Below are positions 25,175 to 33,697 of a DNA stretch of 52,167 bases, in pieces (the stretch's first letter is position 1; every line of letters starts with the position of its first letter). Origin of the DNA: Pseudomonas graminis (lineage in GTDB: Bacteria; Pseudomonadota; Gammaproteobacteria; Pseudomonadales; Pseudomonadaceae); NCBI RefSeq assembly GCF_004364335.1, contig NZ_SOCR01000020.1, positions 1-52,167 of the forward strand, read 5' to 3'. The notes beneath the pieces were generated by a model. That model ran no database searches, was not told the DNA's origin, and worked only from the letters and a program-made list of their open reading frames with translations. The translations under genes and the position numbers were made by a program.

Positions 25175-27871
25175 ATGCGCACCGACCAGCCGAAAATGAT
25201 TTACCTGAAGGATTACCAGGCGCCTGAGTACCTCATTGACGAGACCCACCTGACGTTCGAATTGTTCGACGACCACTCGCTGGTCCACGCCCAGTTGGTG
25301 ATGCGCCGCAACCCGGACCGCGCCGCACTTGCTCAGGGCGCAGCCTTGCCACCGCTGGAACTCGACGGCCAGCAGCTTGAGCTGCTGTCGGTGAAACTGG
25401 CGGATGTCGATCTGTCCGAGGGCGACCTTGCACAGAACGGCTATCGGCTGACGTCCGACAGCCTGACCGTGCAGCCGACGTCCGAGACCTTCACCCTCGA
25501 CACCACCGTGAAGATCCACCCGGAAACCAACACCGCCCTGGAAGGCCTGTACAAATCCAGCGGCATGTTCTGCACCCAGTGCGAGGCCGAGGGTTTCCGC
25601 AAGATCACCTACTACCTCGACCGTCCGGACGTGATGAGTAAATTCACCACGACCGTCAGCGCCAACAAGCAGGCCTTCCCGATCCTGCTGTCCAACGGCA
25701 ACCTGATCGCCGCCGGCCCGTCCGAGGACGGCGACCGCCATTGGGCAACGTGGGAAGACCCGTTCAAGAAGCCGGCCTACCTGTTCGCGCTGGTGGCCGG
25801 AGACTTGTGGTGCATCGAAGACACCTTCGTCACCATGAGCCAGCGCAACGTCACGCTGCGCATCTTCGTCGAGCCGGAAAACGTCGACAAATGCCAGCAC
25901 GCCATGGACAGCCTGAAGAAGTCCATGCGCTGGGACGAAGAGGTCTACGGCCGCGAATACGATCTGGACATCTTCATGATCGTCGCTGTCAACGACTTCA
26001 ACATGGGCGCCATGGAGAACAAGGGCCTCAACATCTTCAACTCCAGCGCCGTGCTGGCGCGCGCCGAAACCGCCACCGACGCCGCCCACCAGCGCGTCGA
26101 AGCCATCGTCGCCCACGAGTATTTCCACAACTGGACCGGCAACCGCGTCACCTGCCGCGACTGGTTCCAGTTGTCGCTGAAAGAAGGCTTCACGGTGTTC
26201 CGTGATTCCGGCTTCTCAGCCGACATGAACTCGGCCACGGTCAAGCGCATCCAGGACGTCGCCTACCTGCGCACCCACCAGTTCGCAGAAGACGCCGGCC
26301 CCATGGCCCACGCCGTGCGCCCTGACAGCTTCATCGAGATATCCAACTTCTACACCCTGACCGTGTACGAAAAGGGTTCGGAAGTGGTCGGTATGATCCA
26401 CACGCTGCTGGGGGCCGAAGGCTTCCGCAAGGGCAGTGATCTGTACTTCGAGCGCCACGACGGCCAGGCCGTGACCTGTGACGACTTCGTCAAGGCCATG
26501 GAAGACGCCAACGGTGTCGACTTCACGCAGTTCAAGCGCTGGTACTCCCAGGCCGGCACGCCGCGCCTTGTGGTCAGCGAGTCCTACGACGCTGCCGCGA
26601 AGACCTACAGCCTGACCTTCCGCCAGAGCACGCCGACCACGCCGGGCCAGCCGGGGGATCAGAAGCTGCCGTTCGTGATTCCGGTCGCCATGGGCCTACT
26701 GGACGCCCAGGGTCAGGAACTGCCGCTGCGCCTGCACGGCGAGGCCCCGGCGGTGAACACGTCCCGCGTGCTGTCGGTGATCGAAGCCGAGCAGACCTTC
26801 ACCTTCATCGACATTGCCGAGCAGCCGCTGCCTTCGCTGCTGCGCGGCTTCTCGGCGCCGGTGAAACTGAGCTTCCCGTACAACCGCGATCAGCTGATGT
26901 TCCTCATGCAGCACGACAGCGACGGCTTCAATCGCTGGGATGCTGGTCAGCAACTGTCCGTTCAAGTGCTGCAGGACCTCATCGCCCAGCACCAGAAGGG
27001 CAAGCCGCTGGTCATGGATCAGCGTCTTATTACCGCGCTGCACACCGTGCTCACCGACGAAAGCCTGGACCAGGCCATGGTCGCGGAAATGCTCTCGCTG
27101 CCGGGCGAGGCGTATCTGATCGAAATCAGCGAAGTGGCTGACGTCGATGCGATCCACACCGCGCGGGAGTTTGCCCGTCAGCAATTGGCCGACAACCTCA
27201 GCGACGCGTTGTGGCAGCGTTATCAGACTAACCGCGAGCTGTCGAAGCAGACACCGTATGTGGCCGCGTCCGAGCACTTCGCTCGCCGTGCGTTGCAGAA
27301 CATCTCGCTGTCGTACCTGATGCTGACCGGCAAGCCGGAAGTCCTGGCCGCCGCCATCGATCAGTTCGACACCGCCGACAACATGACCGAGCGCCTGACC
27401 GCGCTGGCCGTGCTGGTGAATTCGCCGTTCGACGCCGAGAAGGCCAAGGCGCTGGAAGTGTTCGCGGAAAACTTCAAGGACAACGCGCTGGTCATGGATC
27501 AGTGGTTCAGCGTGCAGGCCGGGAGCACCTTGCCGGGCGGGCTGGAGCGTGTGAAAGCGCTGATGCAGCACCCGGCGTTCACGATGAAGAACCCGAACAA
27601 GGTGCGTGCCCTGATCGGCGCCTTTGCCGGGCAGAACCTGATCAACTTCCATGCGGCGGATGGTTCGGGCTATCGCTTCCTGGCCGATCTGGTCATCGAA
27701 CTGAACGGCTTCAACCCGCAGATCGCCTCCCGCCAACTGGCGCCACTGACCCGCTGGCGCAAATACGACAGCGCCCGCCAGGCGCTGATGAAAGCGGAAC
27801 TGGAGCGCATCCTCGCCTCCGGCCCGCTGTCGCCGGACGTGTATGAAGTGGTGAGCAAAAGCCTGGCGTAA
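25175..27871 (+). CDS. pepN: Aminopeptidase N (M1 family, alanyl aminopeptidase)
   Basis: 898 residues, close to the usual gammaproteobacterial length. It is a cytoplasmic zinc exopeptidase removing N-terminal residues from peptides. The exopeptidase motif GAMEN is at 278-282, and the zinc site HEYFH at 314-318 with the third ligand Glu337 in LKEG. The C-terminal helical domain is intact, ending with VYEVVSKSLA. A GAAGGGA ribosome-binding site precedes ATG 25175. It closes the nadK-to-pepN run and is followed by a strong terminator. Confidence 0.97.
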   Translation: MRTDQPKMIYLKDYQAPEYLIDETHLTFELFDDHSLVHAQLVMRRNPDRAALAQGAALPPLELDGQQLELLSVKLADVDLSEGDLAQNGYRLTSDSLTVQPTSETFTLDTTVKIHPETNTALEGLYKSSGMFCTQCEAEGFRKITYYLDRPDVMSKFTTTVSANKQAFPILLSNGNLIAAGPSEDGDRHWATWEDPFKKPAYLFALVAGDLWCIEDTFVTMSQRNVTLRIFVEPENVDKCQHAMDSLKKSMRWDEEVYGREYDLDIFMIVAVNDFNMGAMENKGLNIFNSSAVLARAETATDAAHQRVEAIVAHEYFHNWTGNRVTCRDWFQLSLKEGFTVFRDSGFSADMNSATVKRIQDVAYLRTHQFAEDAGPMAHAVRPDSFIEISNFYTLTVYEKGSEVVGMIHTLLGAEGFRKGSDLYFERHDGQAVTCDDFVKAMEDANGVDFTQFKRWYSQAGTPRLVVSESYDAAAKTYSLTFRQSTPTTPGQPGDQKLPFVIPVAMGLLDAQGQELPLRLHGEAPAVNTSRVLSVIEAEQTFTFIDIAEQPLPSLLRGFSAPVKLSFPYNRDQLMFLMQHDSDGFNRWDAGQQLSVQVLQDLIAQHQKGKPLVMDQRLITALHTVLTDESLDQAMVAEMLSLPGEAYLIEISEVADVDAIHTAREFARQQLADNLSDALWQRYQTNRELSKQTPYVAASEHFARRALQNISLSYLMLTGKPEVLAAAIDQFDTADNMTERLTALAVLVNSPFDAEKAKALEVFAENFKDNALVMDQWFSVQAGSTLPGGLERVKALMQHPAFTMKNPNKVRALIGAFAGQNLINFHAADGSGYRFLADLVIELNGFNPQIASRQLAPLTRWRKYDSARQALMKAELERILASGPLSPDVYEVVSKSLA

Positions 27872-27885
27872 GTCGGGCGGATGTT

Positions 27886-27923
27886 GAAAAGGGCTGTCCG
27901 TTTGCGCGGACGGCCCTTTTTTT
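27886..27923 (+). terminator. Rho-independent terminator of pepN
   Basis: AAAAGGGCTGTCCG and CGGACGGCCCTTTT form a stem of about 13 pairs with one mismatch around a TTTGCG loop, ending in a run of seven T. It sits 15 bases after the pepN stop. Confidence 0.92.
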
Positions 27924-27980
27924 GTGGGTGCTGATTGATGGTTTTAGCGGCTTCGGATGCTGTCTTGCACGCGATACCTT

Positions 27981-28075
27981 GGTAGGACTGGCTTTAGCCG
28001 GAAAGAGGCCGGTTTGTGCGCCATCCATTTTGCGGTGTAACGAATGACGCCTTCCCGGCTGAAGCCGGTCCCACA
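27981..28075. repeat. REP palindromes (CCGGCTTTAGCCGG class)
   Basis: TAGGACTGGCTTTAGCCGGAAAG and the inverted CTTCCCGGCTGAAGCCGGTCC flank about 50 bases. This is the first of many copies of this REP class in the window and fills the interval between pepN and the convergent aldehyde dehydrogenase gene. Confidence 0.85.
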
Positions 28076-28110
28076 AGTCGAGCCGTCCAATGATTCCGGC
28101 GAGCGGGCGA

Positions 28111-29574
28111 TCAGGCGTTGAAGCCAATAATCGCCTTGGTCTCCAGATATTCTTCAAAGCCCTGCACGCCGTATTCCCGACCATTGCCCGAGCGCTTGTA
28201 GCCGCCGAAGGGCGCCAAGGGGTCCCACGCCGGATGGTTCAGATGCACTTGTCCGGCACGGATGCGTGAGGCAACGGCGCGGCCCAGTTCGAGGTCCCGC
28301 GCCTGCACGTGGGCGCCCAGGCCATAGACCGTGTCGTTGGCGATGGCCACGGCTTCGTCGATCGTGTCGTAGGCCAGGATGCACAGCACCGGGCCGAAGA
28401 TTTCTTCCTGAGCGATGCGCATCGCCGAGTCGACTTCGGAAAACACTGTGGGCCGGGTGTAGAAGCCTTTTTCAAAACCCGGCACACGGCCCGGGCCGCC
28501 GCACAGCAGCTTTGCTCCTTCACTGATGCCAGTCTGGATCATGGCCTGGACGCGGCTGAACTGGGCTTCGTTGGCAATCGGCCCGAGTTGGGTTTCAGGG
28601 GATTGCGGATCGCCGACGATCAACGCGTTGGCGGTGTCGGCGGCCAGCGCTTCGACTTCGGCGAGGCGGGCGCGGGGCACGATCATGCGGGTCGGTGCGC
28701 TGCACGACTGGCCGACGTTGCGCAAGGCCGACATCACCCCCATCGGCACGACCTTGGCGAAGTCGGCGTCAGGCAGCATGACGTTCGGCGACTTGCCGCC
28801 CAGCTCCTGGGTCACCCGTTTCACCGTCACCGCCGCCGCTTGCGCAACGAGAGCGCCGGCACGGTTTGAACCGGTGATGGAAATCATGTCGATGTCAGGG
28901 TGCGCGGCGATGGCGGCGCCGACGTCCTGGCCGCTGCCGTTGACCAGATTGAACACGCCGGGCGGCAGGCCGGCGTCGTGGACCAGTTGGGCGAACAGCA
29001 GGGCGCTCAACGGCGACAGCTCGCTGGGTTTCAGGACCACGGTGCAACCGGCGGCGAGGGCCGGCGCGACTTTGGCGGTGATTTGGTACAGCGGCCAGTT
29101 CCACGGCGTGATGAGGCCGCAGACGCCGATGGCTTCGCGCTGAATGGCGGTGGTGCCTTCAACGGTCTGGAAGCGGTAGGTGGACAGCAGATCGCGGGCG
29201 ACCCGCACATGTTCGGCGGCCAGCGGCACCTGCATGGCGCGGGAGAAACTGATGGCGGCGCCCATTTCCAGTGACAGGACCTGGGCGAGCGTTTCTTTGC
29301 GTTCAAGGATCAGCGCGTGGATGTTTCCCAGGATCGCTGCACGTTCTTTGACCGGCGTTGCCGACCAGCCAGGGAAGGCAGCACGGGCTGCGGCCACGGC
29401 CCGATCAACGTCCTCGGCCGAACCCCGCGCGACCTCGGCCACAACCTCTTCAGTGGCGGGATTGACCACCGACAGAAGGGCCGGAACAGCAGGGGAGATC
29501 CACTCGCCGTTGATGTAGAAATGCCCGGCGTTGTGCAGCTCGATGCCGTGGGTATTTGAAGAGTGTGAGGTCAT
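28111..29574 (-). CDS. Aldehyde dehydrogenase family protein
   Basis: 487 residues. NAD(P)-dependent oxidation of an aldehyde to an acid. The Rossmann part carries GLITPWNWPLYQ and VLKPSELSP. The catalytic general base Glu257 is in VTQELGGKSP and the nucleophile Cys291 in NVGQSCSAPTR. The C-terminal motif PFGGYKRSGNGRE is typical of the family. The ATG at 29574 has an AGGGAG ribosome-binding site; the in-frame ATG at 29721 would add 49 residues with no family character. It is monocistronic between REP clusters, and its substrate cannot be told. Confidence 0.93.
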   Translation of the reverse strand: MTSHSSNTHGIELHNAGHFYINGEWISPAVPALLSVVNPATEEVVAEVARGSAEDVDRAVAAARAAFPGWSATPVKERAAILGNIHALILERKETLAQVLSLEMGAAISFSRAMQVPLAAEHVRVARDLLSTYRFQTVEGTTAIQREAIGVCGLITPWNWPLYQITAKVAPALAAGCTVVLKPSELSPLSALLFAQLVHDAGLPPGVFNLVNGSGQDVGAAIAAHPDIDMISITGSNRAGALVAQAAAVTVKRVTQELGGKSPNVMLPDADFAKVVPMGVMSALRNVGQSCSAPTRMIVPRARLAEVEALAADTANALIVGDPQSPETQLGPIANEAQFSRVQAMIQTGISEGAKLLCGGPGRVPGFEKGFYTRPTVFSEVDSAMRIAQEEIFGPVLCILAYDTIDEAVAIANDTVYGLGAHVQARDLELGRAVASRIRAGQVHLNHPAWDPLAPFGGYKRSGNGREYGVQGFEEYLETKAIIGFNA

Positions 29575-29715
29575 CCAGCTAGCTCCCTGGAGCGGTGATA
29601 AGGGCTGCGAACAGCGAGTCCCGACGTCTCGATACGCTAACAAACCGGCCCCGGCGAAAGATGCCGTTGTTGCAATCTGCAAGGGAGAATCTGCTGAATC
29701 CTGCGGCGTGTACGC

Positions 29716-29999
29716 CATCAATTTTGCGGCGTGGCGCCTGACGCTTTCCCGGCTAAAGCCGGTCCTACGGGATGACTACGTTCAAATAGTGGGACCGGCT
29801 TCAGCCGGGAAGAGGCCAGTGTGAGCGCCATCAATTTTGCGGCGTGGCGCCTGACGCTTTCCCGGCTGAAGCCGGTCCTACGGGATGACCTCGTTCAATT
29901 AGTGGGACCGGCTTCAGCCGGGAAGAGGCCAGTGTGGGCACCATCAATTTCGCGGTGTGGCGCCTGACGCTTTCCCGGCTAAAGCCGGTCCTACAAATC
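29716..29999. repeat. Tandem array of REP doublets, period about 113 bp
   Basis: A unit beginning CATCAATTTTGCGGCGTGG starts at 29716, 29830 and 29942 (spacings 114 and 112). Each full unit carries one REP palindrome in each orientation (CCCGGCTAAAGCCGGTCCTA and GGGACCGGCTTCAGCCGGGA). The third unit is truncated after the first palindrome. Almost the whole interval 29575-30018 is this array plus a short run of unassigned sequence that must include the aldehyde dehydrogenase promoter. Confidence 0.93.
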
Positions 30000-30018
30000 G
30001 CGGAGCGCTTGCCAACAG

Positions 30019-30861
30019 TCATCCAATCGCCTGGGTCACCATCGCGAACTGGGCAATCCCATCCCGTGACCGCGGCGGTTCACCCAGCACCATGCGCGGC
30101 GCGCGATCAACGCACGACAGCCCCAGGCTTTCCAGCCACTCCACCAGCCCGCAATCGGCCAGAATGTCGAAGCGCACGAACGCGCCGGGGATCAGGCCCA
30201 GCAAGTGGGTGATCATCTGCTGCGCCTGCTCCAGATTCTGCGCAACCACCGGCCCGATGAGATGCCCGCGACCAAAACGACGGAGCAGGGCGCAGCCTTT
30301 CAACTGCCCTTGCACCTCGACGCCCACCACACACTCCGCCGTCGGCAGCAGATCATTGAGCACCGCCGTGCGATCCAGCCCGCTGCCGGCATTGGCCAGT
30401 TCGATCACCTGCGGGTACTCGGCCTCGGTCACTTCGCGACAGTGCGCGCCTGTAGTTGCAGACATAGGCGGCGTCTGAGGCACGCCCTGATGCTGCTGAA
30501 TCCGCGCGTATTCGACGAAGCCCATGCTCACATACAGCGGCGCACCCGATTCAGTGGCATTGAGGATCGGCGTGCGCGGCGCGGTGGCGTCCAGGCACAG
30601 GTTCATCAACTGGCGGCCAATGCCTTTGCTCTGGTGCTGATCACTAACGATCACCAATCCAATGGAAGAATAAGCACCCTGATGGCACGCGAACGCCACG
30701 CCCACCAACTGCCCGTCATGTTCAGCAACGAAGCCCTCGGAGGTGCGCTGCACCATCGCCCAGTCATCCTCGCGGTGGGGCCACTTCAACTGCACGGACA
30801 GCCCGTGGGCGGCGGGCATGTCGGCCGCCGTGGCCATGCGATAAACGTAGGCGTCGCTCAT
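30019..30861 (-). CDS. GNAT-family N-acetyltransferase, two-domain
   Basis: 280 residues. The N-terminal GNAT domain (about 1-135) shows the acetyl-CoA loop in QSKGIGRQLMNLCLD (motif Q/R-x-x-G-x-G/A). The C-terminal half (about 140-280) matches the extra domain found in the Acetyltransf_18-type relatives. Its ATG overlaps the FAD oxidoreductase stop by four bases, so it is the last gene of the D-amino-acid-like operon. A close full-length paralog lies at 35940-36791 (shared LSVQLKWPHR-DDWAM, APRTPILNAT or EPRTPILNAT, and the end ALITQAIG or AMVTQAIG). Acetylating a toxic amino acid or intermediate is a plausible but unproven role. Confidence 0.9.
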   Translation of the reverse strand: MSDAYVYRMATAADMPAAHGLSVQLKWPHREDDWAMVQRTSEGFVAEHDGQLVGVAFACHQGAYSSIGLVIVSDQHQSKGIGRQLMNLCLDATAPRTPILNATESGAPLYVSMGFVEYARIQQHQGVPQTPPMSATTGAHCREVTEAEYPQVIELANAGSGLDRTAVLNDLLPTAECVVGVEVQGQLKGCALLRRFGRGHLIGPVVAQNLEQAQQMITHLLGLIPGAFVRFDILADCGLVEWLESLGLSCVDRAPRMVLGEPPRSRDGIAQFAMVTQAIG

Positions 30862-32039
30862 ATGAGTTTTCCTGTGCTGAGAAGGCTGGTCGCCAACTGC
30901 GGTACAAGTGATGGCTGAGTAAACCGGCGAATGTCGAAGGGGCTGATGGAAGTGCGGGTGCTGCCGGTGCTGATCAGTTCGGCCATCACGTCGCCGACGC
31001 CAGGGCCGAGCTGAAAGCCATGGCCGCAGAAGCCGAAGGCGTAAAACAGCCCGTCGACCATGCCGCTGCGGCCCATCACCGGCAGCGAGTCCGGCGTGTA
31101 GCTTTCGATGCCGCTCCAGGTGCGGATGATGTTGAGCTTCTCGGCGCCGGGTACCAGCCGCTTCATCTGGCGCATCTGGTTGATCAGGCTTTCAGGCTTG
31201 AAAAACGCCCGGCGGTTGACCATGTCCGGCGCGCAGCGGGCGCCGCCACCGATGATGATGTTGCCGCGGGGAATCTGCCGAAAATAGATCACCTCTTCCT
31301 TGATCTTGGTGAACACGCCGATCACCGTCGGCAACGCGTAGGGCACAGGTTCGGTCACCGACATCTGCGGGCCGTTGGGCTCTAGCGGCACCGGTTCGTC
31401 GAACTGTTGGGACAGCCTGGTCGCCCACGCGCCAGCAGTGATCAACAGCTGCTCGGCGACGAACAATTGCCCATCGGTGGTGGTGACATGGAACACGCCG
31501 CCGACCTTTTGCACGTCGGCGACTTCGGTGCGTTCTTCTATTCGTGCGCCGAGGCGTCGGGCCGCGCGGGCAAAGGCTGGCGCCGCGAGACGCGGGTTGG
31601 CGTGACCGTCATGGGGCGCGTAAGAGCCGCCTTTCACCTCCGGCCCGAGGAAACCAAAACGCGCGTGCAGCTCGGCGCCGCGATAGATTTTCAGGTCCAG
31701 TTGCTCGGCTTCCGGGGCCGCGGCATAGGCTTCCAACTCGGCGATCTCGTCCTCGCGGTAACACACGCGCATGTGCCCGCTGGGGATGAATTCCAGGTCA
31801 TCGTCGATCAACTCCGGCAGGCGTTTCCACAAGCCCCACGACCGGTTCGCCAGCTCGAGCTGGCCCAGATAGCGCCCCTGGCGGCGCACGTTGCCGAAGT
31901 TCACGCCGCTGGCGTACTGACCGATCTGGTCGCGCTCCAGCAGGGTCACCGAGCGGCCGCGCCGTTGAAGAAAAAACGTCGACGAGGCGCCCATGACGCC
32001 GCCGCCGATCACCAGCACATCGCTTTTTTGCGGGTTCAT
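30858..32039 (-). CDS. FAD-dependent amino-acid oxidoreductase (DAO family, HcnC/OoxB-like)
   Basis: 393 residues. The N-terminal FAD dinucleotide motif VIGGGVMGASS is followed by FLQRRGRSVTLLERDQIG, a glycine-rich second half and the C-terminal GFCGHGFQLGPGVGD that closes the FAD site in DAO-family enzymes. It should oxidise the C-N bond of an amino or imino acid. It is strikingly similar along its length to the enzyme at 46493-47647 (for example IGQYASGVNFGNVRRQGR and PSGHMRVCYREDE identical). Here, however, the small 2Fe-2S and second FAD subunits found with that paralog are absent. Its start overlaps the RidA stop and its end overlaps the GNAT start. Confidence 0.9.
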   Translation of the reverse strand: MNPQKSDVLVIGGGVMGASSTFFLQRRGRSVTLLERDQIGQYASGVNFGNVRRQGRYLGQLELANRSWGLWKRLPELIDDDLEFIPSGHMRVCYREDEIAELEAYAAAPEAEQLDLKIYRGAELHARFGFLGPEVKGGSYAPHDGHANPRLAAPAFARAARRLGARIEERTEVADVQKVGGVFHVTTTDGQLFVAEQLLITAGAWATRLSQQFDEPVPLEPNGPQMSVTEPVPYALPTVIGVFTKIKEEVIYFRQIPRGNIIIGGGARCAPDMVNRRAFFKPESLINQMRQMKRLVPGAEKLNIIRTWSGIESYTPDSLPVMGRSGMVDGLFYAFGFCGHGFQLGPGVGDVMAELISTGSTRTSISPFDIRRFTQPSLVPQLATSLLSTGKLI

Positions 32040-32470
32040 GAAGGGTCCTCTCCCAGGTTATGGGGTTGCAGGCCACGGGGTTGCAGGTTGCGCGCCACGG
32101 CTTCGATCTCGACCAGGTAACCGTGATGCAAGACCGGGACCGGCACCACGGCGCGGGCGGGCCGATGCTCACCTAGGTACCGCGCATAGAGTCGGTCAAA
32201 CGCCGGCCAGTGTTCAATGCCCACGACGTAGACCGTGACTTTCAGCAAGTCGCTGGGGCTCAGGCCCGCTTCACTCAGGATCGCGACCAGGTTGTCGAGG
32301 GCAATCGAGGCCTGCACCTCGAACGGTTGATCGGCGCTGTGCTCACCATTGGCGCGCACCGGCAATTGCCCGGACACGTACACCAGGCCGCCGTAGGCAA
32401 CCGCCTGGGAGTAATGCCCGCCCGGCGCCGCCGCGTGGGCCGTGTGAATGATCTCGAGATTACCAGCCAT
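32036..32470 (-). CDS. RidA family enamine/imine deaminase
   Basis: 144 residues, near the family norm of about 130. The YjgF/RidA pattern is clear: YSQAVAYGGLVYVSGQLP near the start, then the active-site arginine region PARAVVPVPVL and LVEIEAVA. RidA proteins hydrolyse reactive 2-aminoacrylate/2-aminocrotonate and imino acids. Both neighbours could make such products: a PLP dehydratase upstream and an amine-oxidising flavoenzyme downstream. It starts 11 bases inside the dehydratase gene. ATG 32470 was chosen because the upstream extension reads as shadow of that gene. A Gln/Pro/Asn-rich tail extends past the usual end. Confidence 0.93.
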   Translation of the reverse strand: MAGNLEIIHTAHAAAPGGHYSQAVAYGGLVYVSGQLPVRANGEHSADQPFEVQASIALDNLVAILSEAGLSPSDLLKVTVYVVGIEHWPAFDRLYARYLGEHRPARAVVPVPVLHHGYLVEIEAVARNLQPRGLQPHNLGEDPS

Positions 32471-33596
32471 GCAGGCGACTCCAGGTGTGCACCGCGCCGT
32501 CGGCGTCGAGGGCGTGATAGTCCGGGAACTGCGCGCCGGTGGCGCAGGCGTGGTTGGGCAGAATGCGCAGGCGGCTGCCGATGGGGAAGCGCTTGGCCAA
32601 GTCGGCACTGCCGGCTTCGCCCAAGGTGATAATCCCGTGCTCCTGATTGGCGCCGGTGACCAACGCGCCATCAATCCACTCGCCTGTTTCGGTACACACC
32701 TGGCCGTACCCGAAATCGTGGCGCTGACGCTGGGTGCCGCGATCACGACTCATGGCCATCCAGCCGGCGTCGGTGATGATCCAGCCTTTGTCCTGTTGAT
32801 GGCCGATCACGGTGGTCAGTACGCTCAGGGCCAACTCGTCGGCCCGGCAGACGCCGATGTTGTGCATGACCAGATCGAAGAACACATACACGCCAGCACG
32901 CACCTCGGTCACGCCATCCAAGCGCAGAGCTGACAGCGCGGTGGGCGTGGAGCCGATGCTGACCTCCGGGCAGTCCATCCCGGCGTCACGGATGCGTTGA
33001 GCGGCGCGAACGCAGAGGGCGCGTTCCTGTTCGGCGAGGGCTTGCAGGGCTTCGGGGTTGTCCAGCTCGTAGCTGGAACCGGCGTGGGTCATGACGCCGC
33101 GTAATTGAAGGCCTCCTTCGGTGAGGATGCGCGCCACGTCGATCAGCGCCGGATCTTCGGCAGCGAGACCGGACCGATGACCGTCACAGTCGACCTCAAT
33201 CCAGACGGGGAACCGTTCGTCATGCTCGCGCGCAAACGCGACGATGGCCTGTGCGCCCTGAACGCTGTCGGTGAGCACGCTCAGGTTGCAGCCAGCCCGC
33301 CGCAACGCCAGCGCCTGGAACAATTTCCCCGGAGCGATGGCGACCGCATACAACACATCGCCGATGCCCTGGTTAAAACAGTGTTCGGCTTCTCTCAGGG
33401 TCGAGACCGTCACGCCACTGGCGCCGGCCGCGATCTGCGCCTGAATCACCGGCAGGCATTTGCTGGTCTTGACGTGGGGACGCAAACGCACGCCGAGGCT
33501 GTCCATGCGCTGCTGCATGCGCTGGATATTGCGCTGCATGCGCGGGACGTCCACCAGCGCGGCGGGGGTGTCGAGAGAGGCGATCGGCGTAAACAT
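32460..33596 (-). CDS. DSD1-type PLP enzyme (D-serine/D-threonine dehydratase or aldolase-like)
   Basis: 378 residues. A fold-type III (alanine-racemase-like) PLP enzyme. The Schiff-base lysine is in RPHVKTSK, and the metal-binding His and Cys characteristic of eukaryotic-type D-serine dehydratase and D-threo-hydroxyaspartate dehydratase appear in the C-terminal PNHACATG. Reactions of relatives are dehydration or retro-aldol cleavage of D-3-hydroxy amino acids; a dehydratase would explain the adjacent RidA. It is first in a four-gene operon and divergent from a LysR gene. ATG 33596 was chosen over 33629 because MFTPIASLDTPAALVD matches the family N-terminus. Confidence 0.9.
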   Translation of the reverse strand: MFTPIASLDTPAALVDVPRMQRNIQRMQQRMDSLGVRLRPHVKTSKCLPVIQAQIAAGASGVTVSTLREAEHCFNQGIGDVLYAVAIAPGKLFQALALRRAGCNLSVLTDSVQGAQAIVAFAREHDERFPVWIEVDCDGHRSGLAAEDPALIDVARILTEGGLQLRGVMTHAGSSYELDNPEALQALAEQERALCVRAAQRIRDAGMDCPEVSIGSTPTALSALRLDGVTEVRAGVYVFFDLVMHNIGVCRADELALSVLTTVIGHQQDKGWIITDAGWMAMSRDRGTQRQRHDFGYGQVCTETGEWIDGALVTGANQEHGIITLGEAGSADLAKRFPIGSRLRILPNHACATGAQFPDYHALDADGAVHTWSRLHGW

Positions 33597-33672
33597 GACG
33601 GAACTCGGGTGGCGAGGGACAGGCTGCACTCTACTCAGCTGTCGTTAAGGTGTGGTTCAATCCAGCCTCATC

Positions 33673-33697
33673 AATCATTAAGTAAAAGTGAATGATT
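33673..33697. promoter_or_regulatory. Probable LysR-type operator (AATCATT-N11-AATGATT)
   Basis: A perfect 7-bp inverted repeat with an 11-base spacer fits the T-N11-A rule for LysR-family binding sites. It lies in the 95-base divergent region between the LysR gene and the DSD1 operon. Its right arm contains the LysR ATG (33692), so binding there would repress the regulator's own gene. Confidence 0.7.
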
